From NCBI GenBank assembly GCA_902583575.1, contig CACHWY010000002.1, positions 1-64,000 of the forward strand: 64,000 nt of DNA, written 5' to 3'. The notes under the pieces are model-generated. The model was not told the origin of the DNA. It saw only the letters and a program-made list of their open reading frames with translations, and searched no databases. Both the position numbers and the translations under genes were made by a program. Position 1 is the stretch's first letter. Each line of letters starts with the position of its first letter. The stretch comes from an uncultured SAR86 cluster bacterium. GTDB taxonomy: Bacteria > Pseudomonadota > Gammaproteobacteria > Magnimaribacterales > D2472. This document shows, piece after piece, positions 1 to 9,140 of this stretch.

Positions 1-864
1 GACATTGTTGGTCTTTTAAAACTTATATGGGAAGGCAAAAAGATTATAATTGCAACAACTACTGTTTTCTCGATAGTAGCAGTTATATATAGTCTTACTT
101 TACCAAATATATATGAATCTAAAGCACTCTTAAGTCCTGTAAACGAAGATATTGGTTCAAATCAATCTATGGGCAATGTAACTGGTTTAGCAAATTTAGC
201 AGGCATAAATATATCAAATGCCGCTAACAGTAATTCATTAAAAGCTATAGAAAAAGCAGGAACAATTAGTTTTTTTAAAGACAATATTTTACCTAATATC
301 TTTCTTCCTAATTTAATGGCAGTTAAGTCATGGGATGCTGAGACCAATACAATATTTTATGATCCTGACAACTTTGACAATGAGTCACAAAGCTTTATAA
401 AAACACCTAGCGCTCAAGAAAGTTATAAAGAATTTAAAGATATTTTTCAATTATCTCAAGATTATGATACTGGTTTTGTAACTGTTTCAATTAAACATCA
501 GTCACCCTTTATATCACAACAATGGACAGATCTAATCGTAAATCAAATCAACGAATTTTTTAGAATTAATGACAAAAGAGAGGCACAAGCTGCAATGGAC
601 TTCCTTAATGCACAGATGGCTCAAACGAGTTATAACGAAATAAAATTGGTCATTGCTCAATTACTCAAAAATAGAATGCAGCAATTAACTTTAATAGAAG
701 CCAATGATTTTTATATTTTCTCTTACCTTGACCCCCCAATGGCGATGGAAGAAAAAATAGAACCAAATCGTGCCTCAATATTTATTTTAGGTGCAATTTT
801 TGGAGGAATGCTAGGGATTCTTTATGTGATCATAAGAGAATTTTTTAACACTAAGAAAGATTGA
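1..864 (+). CDS. wzz: Wzz-like polysaccharide chain-length determinant (5' truncated by window edge)
   Basis: The open frame runs from base 1 with no start in the window, so the N-terminus lies upstream; the ATG at 169 is internal. About 287 residues are visible. A hydrophobic segment near visible residues 14-35 and a second one near the C-terminus (about 258-280) flank a periplasmic region, the two-membrane-segment layout of Wzz/PCP proteins. Just before the second segment lies a proline-containing stretch (PPMAMEEKIEPNR), as is usual in this family. Wzz proteins sit in the inner membrane and set the number of repeat units made by Wzy. It is followed after 73 bases by an ABC flippase and a glycan cluster, which fits. 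The family call is firm; which glycan it controls is inference. Confidence 0.85.
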   Translation, partial: DIVGLLKLIWEGKKIIIATTTVFSIVAVIYSLTLPNIYESKALLSPVNEDIGSNQSMGNVTGLANLAGINISNAANSNSLKAIEKAGTISFFKDNILPNIFLPNLMAVKSWDAETNTIFYDPDNFDNESQSFIKTPSAQESYKEFKDIFQLSQDYDTGFVTVSIKHQSPFISQQWTDLIVNQINEFFRINDKREAQAAMDFLNAQMAQTSYNEIKLVIAQLLKNRMQQLTLIEANDFYIFSYLDPPMAMEEKIEPNRASIFILGAIFGGMLGILYVIIREFFNTKKD

Positions 865-937
865 TAATTTTTATAAATTTGCTAAATAAGGCATTTTGAT
901 TTTATTTATAACATTTGCATAGAAACCCAGAAAAAAT

Positions 938-2734
938 ATGTTTAAATTAATAAGTAACCTTTTTAACTTGCTTTCTCCATATCAACGCAAGCGTTTTTAT
1001 ATATTGCAACTTTTAGTTATTTTAATGACTATAGTAGAGATTCTTGGAGTTGCATCGATTATACCTTTCATGGCTCTTGTTGGAGATATGACTCAATTGC
1101 AACAAGATACATTTTTTGCAAAATTTTATCAAATGAGTGGTATTAATTCAGAATCACAATTTGTATTTATCCTCGGTATTTGCGTACTAATTATGCTTTT
1201 TATTTCAATGATAATTTCAGTATTTACTATTTGGGGACTATCTATGTTTGCAAATAAAATTGGTACTGAAATAGCTGACAGACTTTATGCACATTATTTA
1301 AACCAAGACTGGTTATTTCATGCATCTGGAAGCAGTGCTCAGCTTACAAAAAAAATTGCTACTGAGACCATGAGAGTAACAGGTGCGATATTAGTGCCTC
1401 TGATGTATTTGAATTCAAAGGTAATTCTTTCATTGCTTATGAGCATTAGTATCTTTGTTTATGATCCTAAAGTTGCGGCAATTGGACTTTCTATTTTTGC
1501 AATTTCGTATTTTTTCCTTTTTAAAGGTGTCAGAAACAGGCTAAATAAAAATGGCATTGCCATATCAGAAGTTAACGAGGAACGTTTTCGCCTAATGAAC
1601 GAGGGATTTGGTGGGATAAAGGATGTTTTGTTAATGGGGAGAGACAATGATTTTATTAACCGTTTTAATAAAACTGGCAAAACCCTTGCATATAGTCAAG
1701 GAACAAATATAGCTCTTGCTCAAGCACCACGATATTTTGTTGAGCTTCTTGCATTTGGTTCAATGATATTGTTGATTTTATATTTAATAGCTAGTCATAA
1801 TGGTAATCTAGGAATGATATTACCTATAATTTCTGTTTATGCGATCGGAACCATAAAATTATTACCTGCTTTTCAGCAAATTTACTCAAGTATTGCAATA
1901 ATTAAAGCTAACATTCCAGCTTTTGAATCTATTCAGCAAGACTTATATGATTCATCACCAAGAGGAGAAATATCAAAAAAAGTTGAAGAAAGTTATCTTC
2001 ATCCTAAAAAGCAGATATCACTTGAAAAAGTCAGATTTACATACCCAAATAAACAGGAACCCGCTCTTGATGGACTAAGTATTGCAATACCAATCAATAG
2101 TGTAATTGGAATTGTTGGACCCTCTGGTTCAGGAAAATCTACACTTATTGATATTCTTTTAGGCTTGATTGAGCCAGATCAAGGTAAATTAAAAATAGAT
2201 AATAAAATAATCGATAGTGAAAACTGTAGGTCCTGGCAGAACACTATTGGCTTTGTTGCACAAAGCATTTTCTTATCCGAAGGATCTATTGCTGAAAATG
2301 TTGCGTTTGGTATTCCAAATAATGAAATTGATTTTAAACAAGTTGAATATGCACTTAATCTCGCTCACCTTACTGAATTGACAAATAGCTTAAAACAAGG
2401 AATACATACTAAAGTTGGTGAAAGAGGTATCCAACTATCTGGTGGTCAGCGACAACGCATAGGAATTGCTAGAGCTTTATATCATAAAGCAGAGGTGCTT
2501 GTGTTTGATGAGGCGACTAGTTCTCTTGATGGTATTACTGAAAAAATGATTATGGAAGCAATTCATGAGTTTAGTGGGAAAAAAACTATAATATTAATTG
2601 CTCATCGTCTTAAAACTGTTCAAAAATGTGACCAAATATTTTTTATTGATAATGGAAAAGTAGCTGATCAGGGAACATATGATGAACTAATAGACAGAAA
2701 TGAACAATTTAAAAATATGTCAATGCATGCATAA
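938..2734 (+). CDS. ABC transporter, fused permease/ATPase, PglK/Wzk-type lipid-linked oligosaccharide flippase
   Basis: A 598-residue half-transporter. The N-terminal about 330 residues hold the hydrophobic segments of an ABC exporter membrane domain; the ATPase follows with Walker A GPSGSGKST (about 394-402), signature LSGGQRQR (about 499) and Walker B VLVFDEATSSLD (about 520). The early stretch GVASIIPFMALVGD is typical of PglK-like proteins in glycan clusters, as I recall them. PglK and Wzk flip undecaprenyl-diphosphate oligosaccharides across the inner membrane using ATP. The position between a Wzz-like gene and nonulosonate genes supports that role. MsbA-like lipid A transport is the main alternative, less likely in this context. 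Confidence 0.82.
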   Translation: MFKLISNLFNLLSPYQRKRFYILQLLVILMTIVEILGVASIIPFMALVGDMTQLQQDTFFAKFYQMSGINSESQFVFILGICVLIMLFISMIISVFTIWGLSMFANKIGTEIADRLYAHYLNQDWLFHASGSSAQLTKKIATETMRVTGAILVPLMYLNSKVILSLLMSISIFVYDPKVAAIGLSIFAISYFFLFKGVRNRLNKNGIAISEVNEERFRLMNEGFGGIKDVLLMGRDNDFINRFNKTGKTLAYSQGTNIALAQAPRYFVELLAFGSMILLILYLIASHNGNLGMILPIISVYAIGTIKLLPAFQQIYSSIAIIKANIPAFESIQQDLYDSSPRGEISKKVEESYLHPKKQISLEKVRFTYPNKQEPALDGLSIAIPINSVIGIVGPSGSGKSTLIDILLGLIEPDQGKLKIDNKIIDSENCRSWQNTIGFVAQSIFLSEGSIAENVAFGIPNNEIDFKQVEYALNLAHLTELTNSLKQGIHTKVGERGIQLSGGQRQRIGIARALYHKAEVLVFDEATSSLDGITEKMIMEAIHEFSGKKTIILIAHRLKTVQKCDQIFFIDNGKVADQGTYDELIDRNEQFKNMSMHA

Positions 2735-2993
2735 CCCTCTAATAAAGAGCAACCATACAATTTAAAACTATTTTGATGATCACATTAACTATTTAGACTT
2801 TAAAAATTTACTAACTTACTGAGCATTGTCATTAATTTCTAAGTAACTTATTTACTTAAAATAAATTTAAAAACAAATTTAAACTGATATACAATGCTAT
2901 TAAAAAATAAAGGTAATTATGTAGGGGAGCCTTGGATAAGTTTTATATATCACAATTTTGTCAGGTTCATATTTAACTTAACTTATAAATAAT

Positions 2994-3989
2994 ATGAATA
3001 AAAAATTTCTTAAAATTGCAGAAATTGGCATGACCCACGATGGTAGCTTTGGTTTAGCAAAACAATTAACAAAGGCTGCTGTGAAGTCAGGAGCAAATGT
3101 TGTGAAATACCAATGTCACATTCCTGAATTTGAAACAACTAGAAATGCACCATCACCTTACTATTTTAGAGATGAAAATAGGTTTGAGTATTTTGAGAGA
3201 ACTAAGTTTTCTTATAATCAATTTCAAGAATTACATATTTTATGTAATAAATTAGGAGTATATTCATGTATTTCACCCTTCAGTATAGAAGCAGCAGAAA
3301 TGTGCATAGACATAGGATTCGATTATATCAAGATCGCATCAGGTGAGGTTACAAATATGCCATTAATAGATTTTCTGGCCAAAAAAAAGAATTTAAAAAT
3401 AATTATGTCAAGTGGAATGTCATCAACCGATGAAATTTCAAAATCTTTAAATAAACTCAAGAACCATAAAGAGTTTTATTTACTTCAATGCAGTTCAATA
3501 TATCCATGTCCACCTGAAAAGTCAGGCCTCAATTTTATTGAAGTTTTTAAGAAAAAATTTAAAGTAAATGTCGGTTTGAGTGATCATACCATTACAGATG
3601 CCACATCAATAGCTGCTGCAGCTTTAGGAGCTTGTGTAATTGAGAAGCATTTCACGCTTTCTAAAGATTTATATGGTCCAGATGCATCATTTTCTCTAAA
3701 TCCTGATGAATTTTTAAAACTATGCAATTCTTTAGATTATGTATGGGCTGCAATTAAAGTTAAAGATGTAAAAAAGGATATAAAAAAATTTAAAGTAATG
3801 AAAAAAACTTTTGAAAAAAGCATTTATGCAAAAAGAGATATCGATGTTGGTGAAAAAATAACTCTTGATAATATTTCTTTTCTAAAACCTCTATCTAAAA
3901 TTCATTCTTCTGATTATAGGAAAATTCTCAATAAAAAAGTTAATAGAAAGCTAAAAGAGGGCCAACCATTAGATTGGAAGCATTTTTAG
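2994..3989 (+). CDS. neuB: N-acetylneuraminate synthase family protein (NeuB-like)
   Basis: 331 residues. NeuB enzymes condense phosphoenolpyruvate with an N-acyl mannosamine-type sugar to make a nine-carbon nonulosonic acid in the cytoplasm. The N-terminus has the family motif region AEIGMTHDGS (about 9-18) and VKYQ (37-40), followed by the TIM-barrel with KIASGE and SDHT stretches; the last about 60 residues (KSIYAKRDIDVGEKI onward) are the SAF/antifreeze-like domain. Length is close to the usual 335-350. It is the first gene of a tightly packed set with neuA, a dehydrogenase and neuC. Legionaminate or pseudaminate synthase remain possible, but no LegB/PseB-type dehydratase or aminotransferase is seen nearby, so a sialic acid-type product is favoured. 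Confidence 0.88.
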   Translation: MNKKFLKIAEIGMTHDGSFGLAKQLTKAAVKSGANVVKYQCHIPEFETTRNAPSPYYFRDENRFEYFERTKFSYNQFQELHILCNKLGVYSCISPFSIEAAEMCIDIGFDYIKIASGEVTNMPLIDFLAKKKNLKIIMSSGMSSTDEISKSLNKLKNHKEFYLLQCSSIYPCPPEKSGLNFIEVFKKKFKVNVGLSDHTITDATSIAAAALGACVIEKHFTLSKDLYGPDASFSLNPDEFLKLCNSLDYVWAAIKVKDVKKDIKKFKVMKKTFEKSIYAKRDIDVGEKITLDNISFLKPLSKIHSSDYRKILNKKVNRKLKEGQPLDWKHF

Positions 3990-4753
3990 TGAACACATTA
4001 GCTTTCATACCTGCAAGATCTGGTTCTAAGGGGGTAATAGATAAGAATATACGTAATTTAAATGGAATTCCATTGCTTGCTTACTCAGTTCACATTGCTC
4101 AGTTATGTTTTAAACAAGGAATATTTTCTGATGTACTTGTTTCAACTGACTCAAAACACTATCTAGAAAAAATTAAACAAACTGGATATACCAAGCAATA
4201 TATTCGTCCTAGGGAGCTAGCTCAAGACGAATCTCCAACCATTGATGCAATAATTCATGCAATAAATGATTATGCAAAAAAAAATATTTTTTTTGATAAT
4301 GTAATGATTCTTCAACCAACTTCACCTTTTAGAAGTATTCAAGACATAAAAAGATCAATTCAAGTTCTCGAGTCTAATCCTTTGACTACATGCGTAGCAT
4401 CTGTATTTAAGTTGAGTGACCACCATCCAAGAAGAATAAAGCTAATAAATAAAGATGGTTTTCTTGATGATTTCTGTGATGAATATAAAGAGCCAGAGCC
4501 ATCAAGACGACAAGATTTCACTCCAGATGCCTTTATTAGAAGTGGAAGTATTTATTTAACGAAGACAGAACAAATTATGAAACAAAAATTAATAAGAGGT
4601 CAGCATGTCAAACCCCTAGAAATTTCAGAATTTTACTCTGTTAATATTGATGAAGAGGTTGATTTTTTTAAAGCCGAAGCCTTAATTAATTCAAACAAAT
4701 ACAAAAAAGAATTAGATGTTTTTGATAAACTAAAATTTAAGTATGATGCATAA
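3989..4753 (+). CDS. neuA: CMP-nonulosonate (acylneuraminate) cytidylyltransferase
   Basis: About 254 residues from the GTG at 3989. It activates nonulosonic acid with CTP to the CMP-sugar used by glycosyltransferases. The N-terminal FIPARSGSKG signature (about 5-14) and the later QPTSPFR stretch mark the family. I chose the GTG that overlaps the neuB stop (TAGTG), because GGAAG lies 8 bases upstream and the product then begins right before the nucleotide-binding signature; a TTG at 3974 would add five residues with no family support. The 3' end overlaps the next gene by 11 bases, so the set is probably translationally coupled. Confidence 0.88.
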   Translation: MNTLAFIPARSGSKGVIDKNIRNLNGIPLLAYSVHIAQLCFKQGIFSDVLVSTDSKHYLEKIKQTGYTKQYIRPRELAQDESPTIDAIIHAINDYAKKNIFFDNVMILQPTSPFRSIQDIKRSIQVLESNPLTTCVASVFKLSDHHPRRIKLINKDGFLDDFCDEYKEPEPSRRQDFTPDAFIRSGSIYLTKTEQIMKQKLIRGQHVKPLEISEFYSVNIDEEVDFFKAEALINSNKYKKELDVFDKLKFKYDA

Positions 4754-5702
4754 AGCGCTTATAGGATTTGATATAAATGAGTATCCAGAAATAGAGATAT
4801 TTCAGAAATACTTTGAATGTGATTTTTGTGAATACAGCGAGGACTATCTTAATAAGAATATTTCTAAATATAGCATCCTAGTTCCGCATTTATATCTGAA
4901 ACTTACACATGAGCTTATCAATAAAGCATCTAACTTAAAATATATATTTACACCATCAACTGGCACCAATCATTTAGATCTTAAAGCAATAGATAATAAT
5001 GATATTAACCTTTATTGTTTGAGTGATAATGCGGAATTTATTTCAGAAATATCAAGCACTGCTGAGCTCGCATGGCTTTTAATCCTAGCTGCAAATAGAA
5101 AAATTCTTCATCTTAATAAAAGAGTTCTAACTGAGAATAGTTGGAAAAATAATGACTTAAGAGGCAATCAACTTAAAAATAAGACAATTGGTATTATTGG
5201 TTTTGGCAGGCTTGGTAAAATGATTTTTAACTATGCAAAGTCATTTGATATGAATATATTAATATACGATACAGATAAATCATCTACTAATGGATACGAA
5301 GATCATGCAAAAGATTTTAATGAACTTCTAAAAGAATCAGACATTATTACACTCCATCCAAAGCTAAACGAAACATCTTATGAAATGATTAATTCTGAAA
5401 GCTTAAAACACATGAAGGAGGGAGTTATTATTATTAATACTTCACGAGGTGATGTAATAAATTCAAATGATTTATTGGATTCAATCAAATCAGGAAAAGT
5501 CAGATTTGCTGCATTGGATGTATTGAGAAATGAATTTCATTCAGGAAAACTTCCTAATGATCCTTTAATTGAATATGCATTAAAAGAAGATAATTCTGAT
5601 AAGATTCTAATAACTCCTCATGCTGGCGGCGCAACATTAGATGCTCATAGTTTAGTATTTAAGCATGTTGCTAAAACATTAAAGGATAAATTGTATGAAT
5701 AA
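4743..5702 (+). CDS. D-isomer-specific 2-hydroxyacid dehydrogenase family protein
   Basis: 319 residues. The family reduces 2-keto acids or oxidises 2-hydroxy acids with NAD(P)H. Visible are the dinucleotide-binding loop GIIGFGRLGK (about 150-160), the arginine of INTSRGDVI, and the catalytic histidine of ITPHAGGAT near 293. It overlaps neuA upstream by 11 bases and neuC downstream by 8, so it sits inside the nonulosonate cassette and is probably co-translated with it. Its substrate is unknown; a tailoring step on a nonulosonate, its precursor or another sugar acid is inference. A phosphoglycerate-dehydrogenase-like housekeeping role is less likely given the context. Confidence 0.8.
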   Translation: MMHKALIGFDINEYPEIEIFQKYFECDFCEYSEDYLNKNISKYSILVPHLYLKLTHELINKASNLKYIFTPSTGTNHLDLKAIDNNDINLYCLSDNAEFISEISSTAELAWLLILAANRKILHLNKRVLTENSWKNNDLRGNQLKNKTIGIIGFGRLGKMIFNYAKSFDMNILIYDTDKSSTNGYEDHAKDFNELLKESDIITLHPKLNETSYEMINSESLKHMKEGVIIINTSRGDVINSNDLLDSIKSGKVRFAALDVLRNEFHSGKLPNDPLIEYALKEDNSDKILITPHAGGATLDAHSLVFKHVAKTLKDKLYE

Positions 5703-6873
5703 AAAAGTATTACTCTATATTGGCAGTAGAGCTAACTACAGTAGCGCAAGATCATTATTGAAAGCTTTTAAGAATCATGAAAGGCTAGATCCAATAGTTA
5801 TTCTGGGCGCAGCTGGATTGGTAGATAAATATGGCAACCTCGAAGAATTAATTAAATCCGATGGCTTTAATATTGATCATAAAATTAGTTTTCTAGTAGA
5901 GGGAGGAAAATTAGAAAATATGGCACAGTCGTGTGGAATTGCCATGAATAATTTCCCATCAATAATTGAAAAATACAATCCAGACTATATTTTTGTTATA
6001 GGAGATAGGTTCGATGTACTCCCGATAGCATCAACAGCAATGCTTATGAATATACCTTTAGCTCACTCAATGGGTGGCGAAAGATCAGGAACAGTTGATG
6101 AGTCAATCAGACATGCTATCTCAAAGATGGCAAACCTTCATTTTGTTGCAAATCAAGATGCAATGGATAGGCTTATTAAAATGGGCGAACTGCCTGAGAC
6201 TATATTTAATGTAGGTTGCCCAAGAATAGACTACATTAATGAAACAGTTAATGAATTTAAAAAAGGTAATATGCTATCTTCAGAATCCATTTTTGAAAGA
6301 TATCAGGGTGTTGGTAATGAATTTGACATATTAAAAGAAGACTTTTTGCTAGTATCGTTTCATCCAGTCACCACTGAATATAAAGACATGCGAGAACTAA
6401 CAAGGAATTTATTGCAGGCATTAAGTTCATCAAAAATAAAGGTTATTATGCTGTGGCCAAATGCAGACGCTGGCAATGACTTTATTTCAAAAGAAATAAG
6501 AGTATTCAGAGAAAAGCATGCACCAAGTTGGCTCTACTTATTTAAGAATCTTCCAGTTGAAGTTTATCTTCAGCTTTTGTATTTGTGCAAATGCCTTGTT
6601 GGAAACTCAAGCAGTGCTGTTCGAGAAGGTGAATTTATTGGAGTAAAAGCTGTAAATATTGGTAGTAGACAGAATGCACGACTAAGAGGAAAAAATCTAA
6701 TAGATTGTGATTATTCTCAAGAATCTATTCAACAGGCAATCAGTCAGCAGGTTTCAAATAAAGGTGATTTAAAATCTGAATATTTATATGGATCAGGAAA
6801 TTCTGCCAATGAAGTAGCAGATATATTAGCAAATACAAATATAGAAAATACTCAAAAACTTAATTCATATTAA
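5695..6873 (+). CDS. neuC: UDP-N-acetylglucosamine 2-epimerase, hydrolysing type (NeuC-like)
   Basis: 392 residues. NeuC converts UDP-GlcNAc to ManNAc and UDP, the first step of sialic acid synthesis; LegG does the related step on the bacillosamine-type nucleotide. The N-terminus LLYIGSRANYSSARSLL, the GDRFDVLP stretch, and the HSMGGE/DESIRHAI block beginning at His124 are family hallmarks; the C-terminal half has the GNSSSAVREGEF loop of the GT-B-like fold. With neuB and neuA it completes the three-enzyme route to a CMP-nonulosonate. It overlaps the preceding dehydrogenase by 8 bases. The exact sugar is not decided by sequence alone. Confidence 0.87.
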   Translation: MNKKVLLYIGSRANYSSARSLLKAFKNHERLDPIVILGAAGLVDKYGNLEELIKSDGFNIDHKISFLVEGGKLENMAQSCGIAMNNFPSIIEKYNPDYIFVIGDRFDVLPIASTAMLMNIPLAHSMGGERSGTVDESIRHAISKMANLHFVANQDAMDRLIKMGELPETIFNVGCPRIDYINETVNEFKKGNMLSSESIFERYQGVGNEFDILKEDFLLVSFHPVTTEYKDMRELTRNLLQALSSSKIKVIMLWPNADAGNDFISKEIRVFREKHAPSWLYLFKNLPVEVYLQLLYLCKCLVGNSSSAVREGEFIGVKAVNIGSRQNARLRGKNLIDCDYSQESIQQAISQQVSNKGDLKSEYLYGSGNSANEVADILANTNIENTQKLNSY

Positions 6874-6905
6874 AAAAATGTTTTTTGAGAGTTATGGAGC
6901 AATAA

Positions 6906-8204
6906 ATGATTATAAAAGATTGGAAAAATTTTTTTATTTCCATGAAATATTTTTTAAAACTTATTTTTTCTCGAAAAGAATATGATGTAGTTTTTGTTAG
7001 TTCTGTAATTTTTAATAGAGGGTCAGAGAGTGAAAATATACTTTTTAGACCAATGATAGATTGCTGCAAAAAAAACAACTTAAAATATATAATATTTGAA
7101 GATACAGACCTTAAAGGTATTTATAGTAATTTTAATAGATCAAAAGAAGCAGTTCCTTTTGACTTTGTATCGCTAATTCAGATTGTTTTAAGAAAACTTT
7201 TTAATCTTTTCTTTAAAGAACCAACTGAAATTAATGAAACTTATTCTAGAGAAAAGAAAATTTCAAAAATCTTAAGAATAATATTTTTTAATAGATTTTA
7301 TTCAAAAGTTTATATTACCCTTATCTGGAACAATGCTACCTTATGGAGAAGCATTAATAATGATGCATGTATAATTGATTATCAACACGGAGTAATATTC
7401 AACGGTCATGAAGGATATCTCTTAGATGGTAGCCCGCCTAAAGTAAAGTTACTAAACAAAATTGATACTATGGTCTATGGGGATACTTTTAAAAAGATTT
7501 TAATGGCCAATGATAGATCTAATTTTTACAATGAAGACAACCTCATAAAAGTTGGTTTCAATAAAACTAGTGGCCCTCTTAAAGAACTACCATCTTTAAA
7601 TAAAAAAATACTATTCACCCTGCAAATAACTCCTGATTCGATTACAAAAGTAGTTAATGAGAACTATATAAAGATTGTAGAAAATCTTATATCTTTGAAT
7701 GCAGATTTCTTAAAAATAAATGATTTTAAACTGATCTTTAGACAACATCCTAGATTTAGCCCAGACCATTGTCCATCTGTTAATTTAGAATATGACTTTA
7801 TAAGCTATGACAACTCTACACCTATGGCTGATTTGATTGATGATGTTAGTATGCATATCACATTTAACTCAACTTCCGTTTTTGAAGCTTCCATGATTGG
7901 ACTACCAACAATTTTTATTGATATGCATGATCAAGAATTTCCTAAAGAAACATATTCTAATAAGGTTTTTTCAAATGATGTTTTTTTAAATGATTATAAA
8001 TATCCTTATAAAGATCTATTTGTAAAAACCTATAAAGATTTAGAAAATATCTTAATTAAACTAAATGATAAAACGGTCTATGATGATTGCTGTAAAAGAG
8101 TATATGAATGGTCTAAAGATCTTTATAGTGATTTTGACACAGCTGCATTCGAAAATTTCTTATTACAGAAAATCAATATAAAGAATAAGGACGCTAGGAG
8201 TTAA
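6906..8204 (+). CDS. GT-B-like glycosyltransferase, capsule/sialyltransferase-like, substrate unknown
   Basis: 432 residues with no signal peptide. The C-terminal half contains FRQHPRFSP (about 280) and FNSTSVFEASMIGLPTIFID (about 320-340). This HP plus S/T-rich pattern is seen in GT-B capsule enzymes, including CDP-glycerol-type transferases and several bacterial sialyltransferases. The gene follows neuC after 32 bases, so a transferase using the CMP-nonulosonate is an attractive but unproven idea. The N-terminal half is Lys/Phe-rich and I recognise nothing there. It ends 4 bases before the AUC start proposed for the next gene. Confidence 0.6.
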   Translation: MIIKDWKNFFISMKYFLKLIFSRKEYDVVFVSSVIFNRGSESENILFRPMIDCCKKNNLKYIIFEDTDLKGIYSNFNRSKEAVPFDFVSLIQIVLRKLFNLFFKEPTEINETYSREKKISKILRIIFFNRFYSKVYITLIWNNATLWRSINNDACIIDYQHGVIFNGHEGYLLDGSPPKVKLLNKIDTMVYGDTFKKILMANDRSNFYNEDNLIKVGFNKTSGPLKELPSLNKKILFTLQITPDSITKVVNENYIKIVENLISLNADFLKINDFKLIFRQHPRFSPDHCPSVNLEYDFISYDNSTPMADLIDDVSMHITFNSTSVFEASMIGLPTIFIDMHDQEFPKETYSNKVFSNDVFLNDYKYPYKDLFVKTYKDLENILIKLNDKTVYDDCCKRVYEWSKDLYSDFDTAAFENFLLQKINIKNKDARS

Positions 8205-8211
8205 ATTTATC
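8194..8211 (+). promoter_or_regulatory. Shine-Dalgarno plus AUC start region for the family 2 glycosyltransferase
   Basis: GGAG lies at 8197-8200, overlapping the end of the upstream gene (stop at 8202-8204), and ATC at 8209-8211 follows after 8 bases. The frame is open back to a TAA at 8179-8181, and no ATG, GTG or TTG precedes the conserved N-terminus. The arrangement would allow termination-reinitiation from the upstream gene. Confidence 0.5.
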
Positions 8212-9126
8212 GAAAATAGAAAAACAAGTGTCGTAGTAACTACATATAACGATGGTGAGTTCTTAAAAAGATCATTACCATCAATTATCAATCAAAGTCA
8301 AAAACCCCTAGAGATAATTGTTGTAGATGATGGTTCTGATAATAATTTAGCTGAGACATTAGCTAATTCATTTATAAGTAATTCTGATATTCCAATAATT
8401 TATGAAAAAAAAGAAAATGGAGGTCCATCAAGTGCTCGTAATTTTGGAATAAAAATAGCTAAAGGAGAGTATATTCTTTTTTTAGACTCAGATGATGAAT
8501 TATTGGGTGAATCTTTGGAGTGGCGTCAAAAAACATTAGATTCTCTTGGCAAAGACTATGCATCTGTTTATTGCAGTTCAATAAATTGTTTCAAAAATAA
8601 ACAAAAAATTATAGATGAAGTAAATGAGATTGATGGAGAAATAGATGGTTGTTTAGTTGGAAGAAAGAAGGGACTTCCTGGAGGTTCGCCTTACCATTTT
8701 TTTAGAAAGAAAGTCTTAATAGAATCAAGTGGATATCATGAATCTCTTAAATTTAATGAAGATTTTGAATTAATTCTTCGGATTTCTAAGAGATGGAAAT
8801 TTTTTGGTGTTAATAGACCAGGTTTCATTAGACATATTCGAGATAATTCATGGAGTAATACAGATCCATATATTTCATATAATGGTGTTGAAAGCTTTTT
8901 AGATATTGCCTTAAAGGACGAATTACTTCCTATGATTGAAATCAATAAGCGTAGAAAAGACAACAGACTCTCATTGATAAAAAAACTTTTAATCCAAAGA
9001 AGAAAATTTAAAGAAGTCATCCCATATATAGATGAAGCATTCGATATAATGTATCCAAAAAATATCAAGGAATTTTTATTATATATATTAAATAGAATGA
9101 TAAAAATCATCTATGGTTTAAAATGA
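8209..9126 (+). CDS. Glycosyltransferase family 2 (non-canonical AUC start)
   Basis: About 305 residues if read from ATC at 8209. The translation has the whole GT-A fold start: KTSVVVTTYNDGEFLKRSLP near residues 5-24, IVVDDGSD with DDGS at about 40-43, GGPSSARNFG near 79-88, and the DSDD metal site at about 93-96. The first ATG/GTG/TTG in frame is a TTG at 8503, which would cut off all of these, so that start cannot give a working enzyme. GGAG 8 bases upstream supports ATC. The family uses nucleotide sugars at the cytoplasmic face during repeat-unit assembly. The downstream gene overlaps by a few bases or follows closely. Sequencing error at the start codon is the main alternative. Confidence 0.85.
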   Translation: MENRKTSVVVTTYNDGEFLKRSLPSIINQSQKPLEIIVVDDGSDNNLAETLANSFISNSDIPIIYEKKENGGPSSARNFGIKIAKGEYILFLDSDDELLGESLEWRQKTLDSLGKDYASVYCSSINCFKNKQKIIDEVNEIDGEIDGCLVGRKKGLPGGSPYHFFRKKVLIESSGYHESLKFNEDFELILRISKRWKFFGVNRPGFIRHIRDNSWSNTDPYISYNGVESFLDIALKDELLPMIEINKRRKDNRLSLIKKLLIQRRKFKEVIPYIDEAFDIMYPKNIKEFLLYILNRMIKIIYGLK

Positions 9127-9140
9127 ATAAAGGATCATCT

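Noticed and set aside
2735-2993. 259-base gap before neuB considered for a small RNA or gene
   Set aside because: AT-rich with no convincing ORF, tRNA-like fold or strong hairpin; probably promoter region for the nonulosonate cassette.
8503-9126. Glycosyltransferase read from the TTG at 8503
   Set aside because: This start removes the DDGS and DSDD motifs; the frame is open and homologous from 8209.
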